Positions 11,391-22,568 of a DNA stretch of 64,000 nt are shown here, one piece after another. The stretch is from contig CM055106.1 in assembly GCA_029204225.1 (NCBI GenBank), positions 2,042,738 through 2,106,737 on the forward strand. Direction: 5' to 3'. This DNA is from Diphasiastrum complanatum (lineage: Eukaryota; Streptophyta; Lycopodiopsida; Lycopodiales; Lycopodiaceae). The position numbers and the translations under genes are program-made. Under the pieces are notes generated by a model. That model did no database searches. It saw only the letters and a list, made by a program, of their open reading frames with translations, and was not told the DNA's origin. Each line of letters begins with the position of its first letter. The stretch's first letter is position 1.

Positions 11391-13960
11391 AAATTTGTTC
11401 GGCCAATTTTTTTTTTGAGGAGGGGGAGACGTTTTGGGTGGATCAGAGAGAGAGAAGGGGGGGAGAGGTGGAGTGTGGGTTTGCTCGCCGATAGCATTTA
11501 TTTATATATCTAACCACCCAACACTTGAATTAGCACTTGAATAGGTCAAAATCTTATATAATGTGTTTGAGTTTTGAGAATGATATGTTACCTATGATTG
11601 AATTGAAATAAAAAGCATTGCACCCGAATATTTGAACAAAGAAATCTTACCTCATATTATCAACATGTAAAGAAAGTTAACACCTTGACTTGCAATAAAG
11701 TGCTCCCAGCTTTGGCTTATGATAGTGAACTGTCCTCACTAAAGTGTGGATTCAAAGAAGCTAACTTATGTGTGAGTGATGGCCATTTACATGGAGTGAG
11801 TACAAATCTAGCTATCCTACCATTGCTAAAACATGTCCATAGGACAATGTAGTTACTACAAAGGACCCTTTCAAAGGATTGTGAGCAATGTGCCAGCTTT
11901 AAGCTACTTGCACCTTTCATTGTTCTTTGAGAATTTAGTTCAACACGCCCATCAAAGGCCTCATCTTTTAAGGACAAAAAATTGTTGTTCATGACAAAAC
12001 TTATGTTAGATTCATACTTTATCCAAGTATGGTTCTACAAATCATTAGTTATAAAGAAAATCCAAGTATGGTTCTACAAATCATTAGTTATGAAGAAGAT
12101 CAAACGCAGAGCATCACACAAACAAAAGTACAAATCAAATTCATGAATACACGACAACATCTAACTAAGATCAAAGGACAATGAACAACTATTTGCTAGT
12201 TTGTAGGCCTTTCTAAATAATCAATCATAGAGTGCATCTCTCTTGTCCTACTTATAGTGTTCTCAAGTCACCTAAAATTAGTTATCAGATCAGGACATTA
12301 GCATGGAATGGGTAAAGAGAGTCAACTCCCTCCCACTTGGTCCCTAGCTACTTACTTGCTAGTTTAGATGCTTACTTACTTTACTTTAACACTACCCAAC
12401 CTTAACTCTAGCTCCACTAACTCTAAACACAAGCATTCTTCATGATTGAGGGTGAAAAGAGAGAGAGAAAGAGAGTTGAAATGGAGGTGCGGCTCAAATG
12501 CTCAATGTCATGCTCATGGAGAAACCACAACCAGTAAAAAACAAGAACAATGGAAACTAGAAACAATTAACAAAACACAACAATAAGCATAAGCAAGATG
12601 GATTAGCACTTGAGGATGTTGGAGCTCACAAAATAGTAGAGTCTCCTCCTCTCTATTAGCATGTAAAATGGTTACATATGGTATCTTTTTATCTTTGGGG
12701 TGGCCCTTGTCCCTTGCTTCCTATTGGCTACCTGCAAGAAGGTGGGATTAAAATCCACACCCTTCACAAGAAGCACAAACTAATCTATGATGTAGGAAGA
12801 AACACACCCTACCTACCACCATTTGACCTTTGACTAATTACCAAAACTTAGGAACTTAAGTTTATCTTAAACTTTGGCCTTCTAATGTTATTCTTAATTA
12901 CATGGCCCAAAGTCTAGTTTATTCCAAAATGATTATTTATAAGTACTCATTGGGCCATGGGCTTACGCACGCAAGATGCCATGACCCTCGCAACTTATTT
13001 CTATTTTTCTGGCTAATTTATTTATTTACATGAGAATACCCCAACAATTGTCCACTGTATGAAAATATGATTGTGCATCGCGAATAATAATTGATACAAC
13101 ATGGGAACAAGCAATACTACAATTTTATCCACAACTAGCATAGCCTGATTTTTATCCCAAGGACTCCAAGATGTCTTGTGTCCACATGCAACGTAGATTT
13201 AAGCCCTAATCATGAGCACCACAACACACACTCAAATCTAACTAATTTTCTATTTCAAACTATAATTTAGATGCTTCCATATGGCATCTAATGGGGCACA
13301 TCGACTCCCAGTTAGCCTAAGCTTATCATTTGAACGAACATAATAGGGTGAAGATCAGTAAATAACCTCATCATTCATCGTTCAATATAGCATTGTGATT
13401 CACGCCTGCAAAATTTGTGAGACCTACCCACGGCCTCGATGTATGAAATTTCTGCAAAGCGCTAAATTGCCTGTATATTAATCATCTCTGAGCATAATCT
13501 CCTTTAGTTGGAAGCCAAAATATTGGACCAAAATTATAACAGAAGCATAATACAGATTCAAGTTGAGAATATAAACCTTGAAACTCTGATTGCTTTCCAT
13601 GTTTCACGGGAGAATTATGAGACACATAATCCTAGATGTAGATATTAGAAGCAATGGCATATCCAATCTTTTACTCACTTCTTTTGAAGCACAGAATCCA
13701 ATTCAACTGAGATTCTGTAAAATGACCAAATCATAGCAAAATGGATAACTCAGACACATTATTTTTTGTTTTAAATATTAAAATGATGGCATATCCATTC
13801 TTTTACTTGCTAATCTGGAATTCGGAACATAGCATCCAATGTGACTCAGAGTAAAGACTCCATAAAATGACTGAATGGAAACAAAACGCACAATTCGGAC
13901 ACTGATTGAGACAATTCAGCCACTGTTACAACAACTTCAGTTCATGAACAATCATGTAAT
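11391..13960. other. long stretch without recognised genes
   Basis: After the array the sequence has a purine-rich patch (11415-11475) and then ordinary AT-rich DNA. A perfect-looking 41-bp tandem duplication (ccaagtatggttctacaaat...) lies at about 12018-12098. The rest, including 12100-13950, shows no frame, LTR end or RNA gene that I can support. It may contain decayed transposons. Confidence 0.4.
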
Positions 13961-13974
13961 TCAGTGAAGTCATC

Positions 13975-14145
13975 TCATACTTATATTGCGATTCAGATAA
14001 AGGCATTCCATAATATTGCGGTTAAGATGAAGCCATTCCGTAACATTATGATTTATATGAAGGTATTCCATAATATTGTGATTCAGATGAATGCGTTTCA
14101 TAAAATTATATTGATTCAAAAGAAGCATTTCATAATATTACGATG
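13975..14145. repeat. about 27-bp tandem repeat, 5-6 units
   Basis: Units are close to cagatgaaggcattccataatattg, at about 13990, 14020, 14048, 14077 and 14108. Two follow attcagatraa closely and others are diverged. The unit is a multiple of three, so a 60-codon frame (KAFHNI-type repeats) stays open. I regard that as a repeat effect, not a gene. Confidence 0.65.
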
Positions 14146-14615
14146 ATAGAAAGCTCATTCTTAATAATAATGTAGTACTAAGAATGAGTTGAGGATTGAG
14201 TTTTCCTTATGCTCTATATATGTGCATGGAAGCAGGCCCTTGTTCATCTAAATTCATAGTCTACGAAGAAATGGATCGTGAAATGAGTGACAGCTGAAAC
14301 CAAACCAAAAATCAAATTATATATATATCAGAGAAAAGAAGAAAAAGAGAAGAGGGTGAAGAACACGAATAGTACTCTACATCATGTTACTATGCATATC
14401 CTGAAATTATGATCGTCTATCCCACTCAATTATGCTCTTCAAAATTTTCACTTCCTGTTCACTCTCATCAGCATAAGTCGTCCTAATGAAATCTTCTACG
14501 TCCCATTGGTCAGTGTAACATATGTAATGCAAAAGCATCATAACTTTCTTGACCACTTTGTACATGCATGCACAAGCCCAAAAAGTAAGATTATAATTTT
14601 TTTTTACAAAAGGCC
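14146..14615. other. no gene seen
   Basis: A TATA-like tctatatatgtgcat lies at about 14212 and a short tatatatat run at about 14320. Minus-strand 14655-14407 is open for 82 codons without a motif I can name. Confidence 0.3.
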
Positions 14616-15690
14616 ATGGGCCCCTCCAGGAAAAAACAAACCCTATTTTTTCCAAAAGAGAAAAAACTTAGGGCCGGGTCCCTCTATACCATTTTGACAG
14701 CACGGCCATCAACAAACGAGACAGAGAGAAAAGAGAAATCAAGCTTGGAAGAGGGATGCCGCGAGAGAGAGAGAGAGAGAGAGGGACAGTTGTCTTGGAT
14801 CGCGCTCTTCATCGGCACGTTCACCACGCATTACCTTCCACTAACGCTGAGGAACAGGTTGAAATCGGGCTACTACCACTCCATTCTTGATTCCGAATTG
14901 CTACTGTCATCTTCAAAATTTGTTCTGTCCTCTCAACCAAATGAAGGACTAAACAGAGTTCATGATGGCAATCATCACAAAGAAAATGACAGTCTTACAA
15001 TCGGATTTCCCACAGAAGAGCACTGGCAGCCACTTTATTCTTCACCGAACAGGTCTTCTCTCAGGGTAGAAGATTACTTCCTCTTTGTCAACGAAGGGGA
15101 CCAAAGAAATACCGCCCCTCCTACTCGCCTCAATCACAAGTAAAAACAGGTTTTCACTGCTACTGCCCACAGATCCTCATCTGTTTTTCCATAAAGAACC
15201 AGTTGTTCAATGGCCAGACAAGAATGCAGATCTTCAATCATGCAAAACAATCCAAGCCTCAACCATTGCCTTCCTTCGGCCCTAGATCACTGACAAATCC
15301 ATGTCCGATGATTTCTCTGTAGGGCGGAAAAACAACAGATCAATGAATCACTGTAGGACCTACACTTAAGGACTTCAACAGCCAGGGACAGTATCCAATT
15401 TCCTTCCAGAGATGGATGTTTTCCAGATGGATGTCCAGGTCACTGATGATCATCAAGCAAGATTTGTCCCTACGAGAACTTAATTGCATGCTTGATTCCA
15501 AGAGAACAGGGTTACTGCTCATCTTCAACCTTTCAAGCTCTGCATAGACAAAGGCCTAAAAAAGAGTTCCAACTCACATGCATGGCTATTCTCTACTCAT
15601 TTAGAACGACTGTTCTTCTACTGATTACTGCTAGGAACACTCCAAGCAGCTTCATCAGTTCTGAGCCATTTGCATGTGTTACAGGGTAAT
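14616..15690 (+). pseudogene. unidentified gene-like sequence, broken
   Basis: A 175-codon plus-strand frame (14616-15143) has protein-like composition after its GA-derived Arg-Glu patch: SWIALFIGTFTTHYLPLTL, then HKENDSLTIGFPTEEHWQPL and SSLRVEDYFLFVNEGDQ. A second frame (15085-15285: LFFHKEPVVQWPDKNADLQS) and a third (about 15300-15690: FLPEMDVFQMDVQVTDDHQA) continue with stops between. It reads like a decayed host gene or a long untranslated transcript. I do not recognise any domain. Confidence 0.25.
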
Positions 15691-16087
15691 GGTTGCTTCA
15701 CTAACTATAATGGTATTTCAAACAGTATAAACTTTGTCCTTGGTTTCTTCTGAACTTTGAAGAAAACTAGGAATCATACTAATGAAAGACTGGTTTGCAG
15801 GATTCAACTCCAAAAAACAGCTTATTCTCAACAATTATCCAGAGAAATGATAGAATTGCAGTTCACATCTATGTTATTATTTTGCTGTAGTTAGATTCAT
15901 ATAGCAGCACCAATAATAGTTTAATTCTACGGGAAAAATCAATCATTAAACTAATTAGTCATGCATGAATCAAATCACAGATAACATCACGGACTACTAC
16001 ATCTATCCAAAGCTCCATAGAAAGTGAGTACGCCAACGCTCTGAGTAACCGAGCCTCCGCTGCGCTCACGACCACCGTTTTATGACA
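15691..16087 (+). mobile_element. probable end of a copia 5' LTR
   Basis: Sequence immediately before the primer site (cgctcacgaccaccgttttatgaca) is in the position of an LTR 3' end with a terminal CA. The LTR start cannot be placed. Nothing else is identified in this stretch. Confidence 0.35.
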
Positions 16088-16099
16088 TGGTATCAGAGC
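16088..16099 (+). other. copia primer binding site
   Basis: TGGTATCAGAGC is the standard complement of the 3' end of initiator tRNA-Met used by plant Ty1/copia elements. A gag-like frame begins right after it. Confidence 0.85.
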
Positions 16100-16452
16100 A
16101 GTCATCACCAAGTGGAGACAGAGAGATGGCAAAGCATTTGCCCATGATCTCAACATCAAGGACACTCAGATCAGCCACATACGTGCTGCTCAGACAACTA
16201 AGGATGCATTGGACATCCTAGCAACTTTCTATGACATTAGAGACATTACATCCAAGCTCCATCTGAGGAAGAAATTCTTCAACCTCAAAATGTCTGAAGC
16301 AGATAGTGTTTCGAGTCACCTCAACACTTTCAAAAATCTTATGGAGTAGATTGCAACTGGCTTAGTCATAGAAGATTCCGATGCACTCATGACTCTATTA
16401 TCGAGTCTACCTGAAGCCTACAAAAATTTGGTGAAGATCCAATAGCATCTTC
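16100..16452 (+). pseudogene. Ty1/copia gag fragment (UBN2-type)
   Basis: The frame reads WRQRDGKAFAHDLNIKDTQI, then TTKDALDILATFYDIRDI, LHLRKKFFNLKMSEADSVSS, LNTFKNLME-stop-IATGLV and DSDALMTLLSSLPEAYKN. This is the copia Gag core found in Retrotran_gag/UBN2 families, which assembles virus-like particles. A TAG at 16347-16349 takes the place of the Gln normal after LME/LMD. It is truncated at about 16450, where an inverted RNase H piece begins. Confidence 0.75.
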
Positions 16453-16580
16453 TTTATCCAAAGCATCTCCTTGGTGAATGTTGTCAATGCCTTGTATTCG
16501 GCCTCGGTGGAAGACAGGGAGATAGTAGGTTGCTTCTTTGATAGCCATGAGATAGCTCCCTCTCCAAGATATATTGCAGC
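16436..16580 (-). pseudogene. copia RNase H fragment, inverted
   Basis: On the minus strand the frame gives GAISWLSKKQPTISLSSTEA followed by EYKALTTFTKEMLWIKKMLL, the conserved copia RNase H segment. It lies head to head with the gag fragment on its left and in the opposite orientation to the RNase H end on its right, so the element has been internally rearranged. Confidence 0.75.
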
Positions 16581-16851
16581 CTTGCACCATCAATCTCATC
16601 CTCCTCCTCTTCCTACTTCCTTGGCAAAGGCCCTCCTATTTTATTTGCATGCAATCCATCACTCTGGTGCAGTAGCAGATAGATAGGACGACTCTTGCTC
16701 TGTAGGGCTTGGAGGGCTTCCTTCGCTTTCTTTTCTGGATTTATCTGCCAACAACCTATGGGGGAGAATTCCTTCGAAACTGGAAAATTGCTTTTCTTCG
16801 GAGTCCACAAATGTGAGTTCCAATTCACTGATAGGACCTGTCCCCAAGAAT
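16581..16851. other. unassigned spacer inside copia remnants
   Basis: Minus strand 16847-16659 is open and protein-like (GPISELELTFVDSEEKQFSS), but I cannot assign it. It may be foreign sequence carried in during the rearrangement. Confidence 0.25.
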
Positions 16852-17169
16852 ATGATGTCGCTCCTCCATATCTTGCTGGATTCTAAGAAGACACCAATAA
16901 TCTATTGTGACAACCTTTCAGCCCAAAGCTTGGCAACCAATCCAGTTTTCCATGCTAGGAGCAAGCACCTTGAGATTGCTCATCACTTTGTGAGAGATCA
17001 AGTCATTGCCAAAGAGGTGAAGCTTCAACATGTCTCTTCATTGGAGTGTGTGGATGATATCTTCACCAAACCATTGGGAAAGAATCTGTATTATAAGCAT
17101 AGATCTAATCTTGGAATGTGTTCAAGATCTATGTTAAATCTAGCATCCAATGTTGAAGAGGGAGTGTGA
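16852..17169 (+). pseudogene. copia RNase H C-terminus
   Basis: The frame reads TPIIYCDNLSAQSLATNPVF, HARSKHLEIAHHFVRDQVIA, VSSLECVDDIFTKPLGK and ends at TGA 17167-17169 beside a purine-rich tract (gttgaagagggag). This is the normal C-terminal end of the copia polyprotein before the 3' LTR. Only the last third of RNase H is present. Confidence 0.85.
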
Positions 17170-17819
17170 AAATTGTCAACATTTCCTAGCTAGTTTGAGG
17201 CCTAAATTGGCAATTTTTGTACATAGTTTTGATACTGGAGTTTCACACGTGTGAACCAGGACTAAAGTTTTTTATTTACTATATTTGCAGTATGAAGAAG
17301 TGTCAAACTTCAGACCCTTCGAAATGAGACCATTTTGATGTATTTTGGTTATATATGTCATTTTTAGCTATTTTTCCTATATAGTGAATATTTAGGGTCA
17401 AGTACCTTTTAGAGAGAGGAGAGAGAGTCATCTTCCTCATCCATAAATAGTAGAAAATGCATGGAGAAACAGGTTGGAGAAACTTGTTGTATTGTTGAGA
17501 GAGATCAATAGATCATTGTCATAGTTTCTTCTTCCATTGAGAGCATTGTTTTGTGTATTGTCTTCAAGCTTTTGTGTATGATCTTAAGAGGTTTCCAAAA
17601 GTGGTAGGATGTTGTTGGGAGCCCTGTTTGCTATTATTTTTGGCTGCCATCAGTACCTTTTATTAGTTTTTTTTGTCTCTTGAATGCTTTGTCAAGTTCA
17701 TGTGTATCAAAGGTAGCATTAGGATGCTTTGCCATTTCTAGCTTTTGTAGCTTGTTGTGCAAAGATCTTAGCCAATTATTTTGGGAGTTTGGATCCATTC
17801 AAGATCCACTTTTTCCACA
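17165..17819 (+). mobile_element. copia 3' LTR (right border approximate)
   Basis: It starts TGTGAAAATTGTCAACATTT directly after the purine tract. It contains a TATA-like ccataaatagtag near 17440 and a leader with ttgttgtattgttgagagag. A CA end at about 17818-17819 (ctttttccaca) is my best guess. It is not the same LTR as the one before 16088, so the gag and RNase H pieces come from different insertions. Confidence 0.55.
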
Positions 17820-18240
17820 CCGGAACATAGTGGTCTAGAACATGTCAAAAAAAATTTCAAAATGCCCTAAAAATCACTTAAAATGCAGTTCGTACTAAAA
17901 AAAAAATGATCCAATTTGTCTGAGCACTACGGATGGAGGATGTACTTTTGGCCTCATGGATTCAACAACATTGATCTGAAATCTGAAACAATGAGCACTA
18001 TGTTGATCAGCTATTACTGGTTTGTTAGAAGCATATGTTAAAAGCACACTGGGTCACTACTTGTGACACGCCGACGAGCTCAGCCTAGTCCAAGTGTTGA
18101 TTCTGATTACTGATTATCACCAACCTGATGGCCTCTGGTCATGAACGATGGTTTTGGTGGGCGTCAATGCTCTGGATAGAGATCGACAATTTGTGTGGAG
18201 GCAAGAAATAGTCCATTCATTGTGCCCTAATGGCATTCCT
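17820..18240. other. no gene seen
   Basis: Mixed-composition DNA with no frame, repeat or border that I can support. Confidence 0.35.
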
Positions 18241-18253
18241 TCCGATACAAACG

Positions 18254-18960
18254 GTGTACACACACACACACACACACATCTATATATATATTAGTTGTGA
18301 GTGCTCGTCGTTGACGGGCAATGGCGGCCTTCAGTTTGTTTAGGTGGCATACTTGTGGTCAAGATGTGTGGATGATGCTCAGAGCAGGCGATTGATGATT
18401 GAAGGCGGACAGGGACAATGGACGACCGATGATGGTCTATCGACAATTTGGGTTACGGCCGATGGTTTGGGTTGAAGGTTAATGGTTTGGATCAAAAGTT
18501 GTTAGTGGCAATTAGCCTTTGAAAAATTCAAATCTTTCGAAAAATTTGATCCTTTGGTAAAGGTCGAGTCTTTGGAAAAAGTCGAGTCTCTGAAAAAATT
18601 CGAGTCTTTTGAAAAATTTGAGTTTTTGGAAAACTTGAGTTTTTTGAAAAATTCGAGTCTTTCAAAAAATTCAATCCTTTGGAAAAATTCAAGTCTTCGA
18701 AAAAATTCGAGTCTTTGGAAAAATTCGAGTCTTCAGAAAAATGGTATCGAAAAATTCTGATTTTGGGTATCAAAAAATTCTGATTTTGGAGATCGAAAAA
18801 TTGGTAATTTTTTTAGTTGATCCCGTATCGAATAATTCTGATATTGGATATTTAAAAAAAATTTGATTTTGGGTATCAACAAATTACGAATTTCGAAAAA
18901 ATTTTGATTATGGGTGTTGAAAAAAATTACAAATTTTTTGAGTATGCAGCATGATCTAGG
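18254..18960. repeat. composite repeat, copy 2: CA/TA run, leader module, GAGTCTT array
   Basis: CA (18257-18278) and TA (18281-18291) runs are followed by gtgctcgtcgttgacgggcaatgg at about 18300. Then come ggcggcc and rearranged atggtttggg words, and from about 18515 to 18745 a minisatellite close to gaaaaattcgagtctttg. A further array of gaaaaattctgattttgg-like units runs to about 18930. The order matches 10671-11390. Confidence 0.75.
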
Positions 18961-18961
18961 A

Positions 18962-19072
<111 letters not shown>

Positions 19073-19209
19073 GCAGCCTAGAATAAAAGACATTGCACAT
19101 GTTCTCAAATTTCTGATCAATGTGTTATTTATAAGATAGATACAATTTGACAATAGTGGCAGCTCCATTTGATTTTTGACTAGGGTGATAAAAAACATAC
19201 AAAGATTAT

Positions 19210-20562
19210 ATTTTGTCCACAACACTTCCGTGTACACAATATTTTGTGTGTATGTGGAGACTCTTGTTTCATCTTGCCAAAGTTCATCGTCATCTCTTAT
19301 CAACACTTGTACGCTCGTTGAACTTTGCACCCTTGATAGGGCGACATATAGTTGTCCATGACTAAACACTGGTCTAGGCAAATACAATCCAACAAACTCC
19401 ATTGTTTGGCCCTGAGCTTTGTTTATAGTCATGGAAAATACTGGTTTGATAGGGAATTGCACTCGTTGAAATTCAAAAGGCAAATCTAAATTAGTGGGAA
19501 CCAAAGGAATGCGCGGAATAAAAACTCTTGCGCCTATTTGCACATCTCTAACAATTTCAGCCTCAATAACTCACCCATTCTATATATGATGAGCCTCGTT
19601 CCATTACAAAGCCCCTGGCGAAATGATATGGATTGCAATAGCATGACTATCATCCCGACTTTCAATACCAACTTGTGTGGGAAACATCGACCAAGTTGCA
19701 ACGTGTTTAGACACTCAACATGATAAATATCAACATTATTACCATCAACCACACTATCAACGCTATAGTAAGTGCATAATGTGCCAGGAAACATGTCAAT
19801 CACACGCATGTTAACCTCATTAACATGGTCATTTAATGATGTCAATATTGCTCTACTAATAAAAAAACGTAGTGTTTTTGTAGTTGCCGCATATGTTTGG
19901 GAGAGCGCATGCAATCAAATCATCCAAATTTATCGATTGTATACACATTGTTCCCATGATGTAAGAATGTTGGAACTTTACCATCTCCAATTCATAGCAG
20001 GTAGTCAGCAAAATCGCTTTGCTCATCTCCTGCGCCATTGGAGAAAGACATTACTCTCATATTTATCTTTAGTCAATGCACTTCAATTTCCTTCCAAAGA
20101 GAAGAGCACTTCAATGATGCACTTACTATATGCGCTCGATTCCCGCGACATACCACAGGTAGTATTTGGCGAAAATATCCTCCTAGTACAGTTGGTATCC
20201 CGCCAAACAACATGTCATTTGTTTTGATATCTCGTAGAGTTCTGTCCACGCACTCCAATGCATGTCTATGCATCATTGGAGTTTCGTCCCACACAATTAG
20301 TTGATAGGCCACTATGAGTCTTCCCAACTCAGATTGTTTCAATTTATTGCATATTGATGTTTCATGCATGTCATTTGGAGGTATTTCGAACCTGGAATGT
20401 GCGGTCCTACCACCCTTCATCAACAATGCTGCAATGCCAGATGATGCTACTGCTAAAGCTATCCATCCTTTAACCCGAACATATGATAACATTACATTCT
20501 AGAGAAATGTTTTTCCAGTTCCTCTAGGACCATCGACGAAGAAAACACGACTTCGTTGACCA
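19210..20562 (-). pseudogene. Helitron PIF1-like helicase remnant
   Basis: On the minus strand the order is: Walker A FFVDGPRGTGKTFL (about 20562-20515) followed by a TAG; IALAVASSGIAALLM and GGRTAHSRFEIP; the Walker B region LIVWDETPMMHR; LRDIKTNDMLFGGIPTVLGG and FRQILPVVCRGNRA; a frame change; GAGDEQSDFADYLLRIGDGK; ISRAILTSLNDHVNEVN; FPHKLVLKVGMIVMLLQ and GLCNGTRLI; and finally FPIKPVFSMTINKAQGQT with HGQLYVALSRVQSS (ending about 19210). This is the helicase half of plant Helitron RepHel proteins, which unwinds DNA during rolling-circle transposition. The Rep nuclease and zinc-finger part are absent. At least three frame changes and a stop show decay. The protein is truncated just upstream of the Walker A motif. 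Confidence 0.88.
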
Positions 20563-20634
20563 AAGTTCTTAGAGGATCGAATCAACGAATTCTTAGTCAA
20601 ACATCTCTACGAGTCCTCACACAGTGGCTAACAG

Positions 20635-21185
20635 GTGTCGTTTTCAGCCCAGACAATAAAGGGCAACAAGCTCAAGTGCCTCTCTGCACTACAAACCGCA
20701 ACTGAAGTGGTGTCAACATTTATTCGAGACCCTGTGGCCATCAGGGCATATGTCACGAGTCCACGACAATTAAGGGTGAACCCACACTTCCACCTCTACA
20801 CACGACGATCTAAATGGGCGGAGTGTGGCACTCCTCTAGACCAGATCACGCTCAACAATATGAATTGACCCAGAATAACTTCAGAGCACAGGTGGAAAAC
20901 AGATGTAGATGCCAAGAGGGCTCTTATCCAATTTTCTGAAAAGTATATCCATTGTCTTGACCCCACAGTCCATGTGGCCGCCACATTTGGCTTAGAATAT
21001 TTGATGGAAGTCGAGACAAAATGGGATGAGTGCTTAGCTCCCATATTTTTTGATTCTAATACCGCCCTGGTTTCGGAAAAAGTTGAAGACCAACTACCAG
21101 TGGCGTGAGTGTACTATAGAGCGGCACTACTTGGCGATCCATGTACTACTTGGCAATCCATGGACCCACAGATTCCAAACCTGGA
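20635..21185 (+). pseudogene. unidentified ORF beside Helitron helicase
   Basis: One plus-strand frame stays protein-like for about 180 codons with stops only at 20866 and 21115: PRQLRVNPHFHLYTRRSKWA, then KRALIQFSEKYIHCLDPTVH, ATFGLEYLMEVETKWDECLA and IFFDSNTALVSEKVEDQLPV. I do not recognise it. Helitrons often capture host gene fragments, and this piece lies next to the broken edge of the helicase, so a captured fragment is plausible but unproven. Confidence 0.3.
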
Positions 21186-21799
21186 TTGATCAATTTTGGC
21201 TAACCGGAGTCCGCAAGTCATTCTACCTCCTAAGGACCCAAAAAGTACAAAACATTAGTGCTAGATCTCCTTCCTTCAGATCTTTTTTGTGTAATCGACA
21301 ATTGTGTCATGCCTTGCAACGGGCTTTCTCTGCTGCTAATGCATGAACTGCCATCAATATGGTCTCACAAAGTTTTTGTAAAGCCTCATGATGCATCTAG
21401 AAGGATTTTGCATCATCGATTTTCTCCGCATGCAAAACATCCAAGTGGTGTTCTGGTCCATTGTCTAGCTGTTTGTTGTTGCATAGTAGCATAGATAGCA
21501 TACTGCTTTGAAGGACCACTCTCGTGATCATGGCTATAGTTCCATTGCTCATTAGCATGATGAGGTTCTGGTTCCATTAGATTAGCAGGATGAGCACTCT
21601 GTTTTGTTGGAGCTGGAAGAGCTAATCGTTCTAGAAATCCAAGGCCAAAGTTTAAAGGCTTTCCGTTAGGCCCCTTCGAATAAATAGGTTATTGATATTG
21701 AAGCTTAGCATACCTTTGTAGGATAATCCAAGGATTAAACGAGCAAAAGGCTATTTCATGATCCGTAGAATTTCACAAATGACAAATACTATTTGACAT
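21186..21799. other. unassigned, probably gypsy internal sequence
   Basis: No firm frame. The minus strand here follows the gypsy gag to the right and may be its decayed continuation, but no protease motif is visible. Confidence 0.3.
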
Positions 21800-22568
21800 T
21801 CATTTTTTTAGCGACGGTGATGGTGTGATTTCCCACACAAATTGAACACCATACATTTTCTCAACTAGGAAAAGTCTTAAAAAGCTGTTCAGTTGTTTTG
21901 CTACTCGTAGCCTGAACGTCTTCAGAATATTTCAGTTTTTCGTCGAACTGGGACTGCATCTAATCTAGCTGCATCTGCTGCTTTTGACCAAGTTTCTAAA
22001 ACTTGTCAATCATCTTCTCTGCAGTAGCATTGATATTCGTTGATGCAATGGTGGTGGATGTTGTCATGGTTTGCCCTTCTGTATAAGGCAACATTCCAAC
22101 ATTTGGTTCATCATTAGAATCTTCATCCTCCTCATGAATTGCATCAGCCATAGCGCTTTGTATCATAGCGTATTCAGTTAGGCATTTCAGCTCACATCTA
22201 ACCGTTTGAGTAGACCTGTTAAAAACCACATAATCAAAACATCTTCATTGATTAGATCAAGATCACACTCAAATCTGAGGTGTTTAACCCGTTTGATATA
22301 ATTTCTTACTGCCTCTCTCTTTTCCATTTTAATTTTACTTAAAAGGAGAAAGAGATCTTCCATAGATTTCTTGGGTTTAAATCTCGTAATGAGAGCAGCT
22401 TTAATCACTTCCCAATCTTGTCGTTTCGCTTCTTCTTGGTTATAAAACCTCAGAAAAGATGTGGAGAAATCTGATGGGATCACATAACCCATTGTATTTT
22501 GGTATATCTAGACGAGGAGACCTTCTAACAATAATTGGTGGTGGGTTCATTGGTCCTGCTTCAGCCAT
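21800..22568 (-). pseudogene. Ty3/gypsy gag, broken
   Basis: The ATG at 22568 (minus) opens MAEAGPMNPPPIIVRRSPRL and DIPKYNGL. After a frame change the capsid-type core follows: DWEVIKAALITRFKPKKSME, REAVRNYIKRVKHLRFECDL, LIMWFLTGLLKRLDVS. An acidic Asp/Glu linker (about 22140-22080) and a degenerate zinc knuckle (WCSICVGNHTI, about 21860-21815) come last. This is the usual gypsy Gag order: capsid, linker, nucleocapsid. Frame changes and stops make it inactive. Confidence 0.75.

Noticed and set aside
18554-18760. KFES-repeat ORF as a protein
   Set aside because: The frame is open because minisatellite units are 18 bp; frames change between units and both strands are open.
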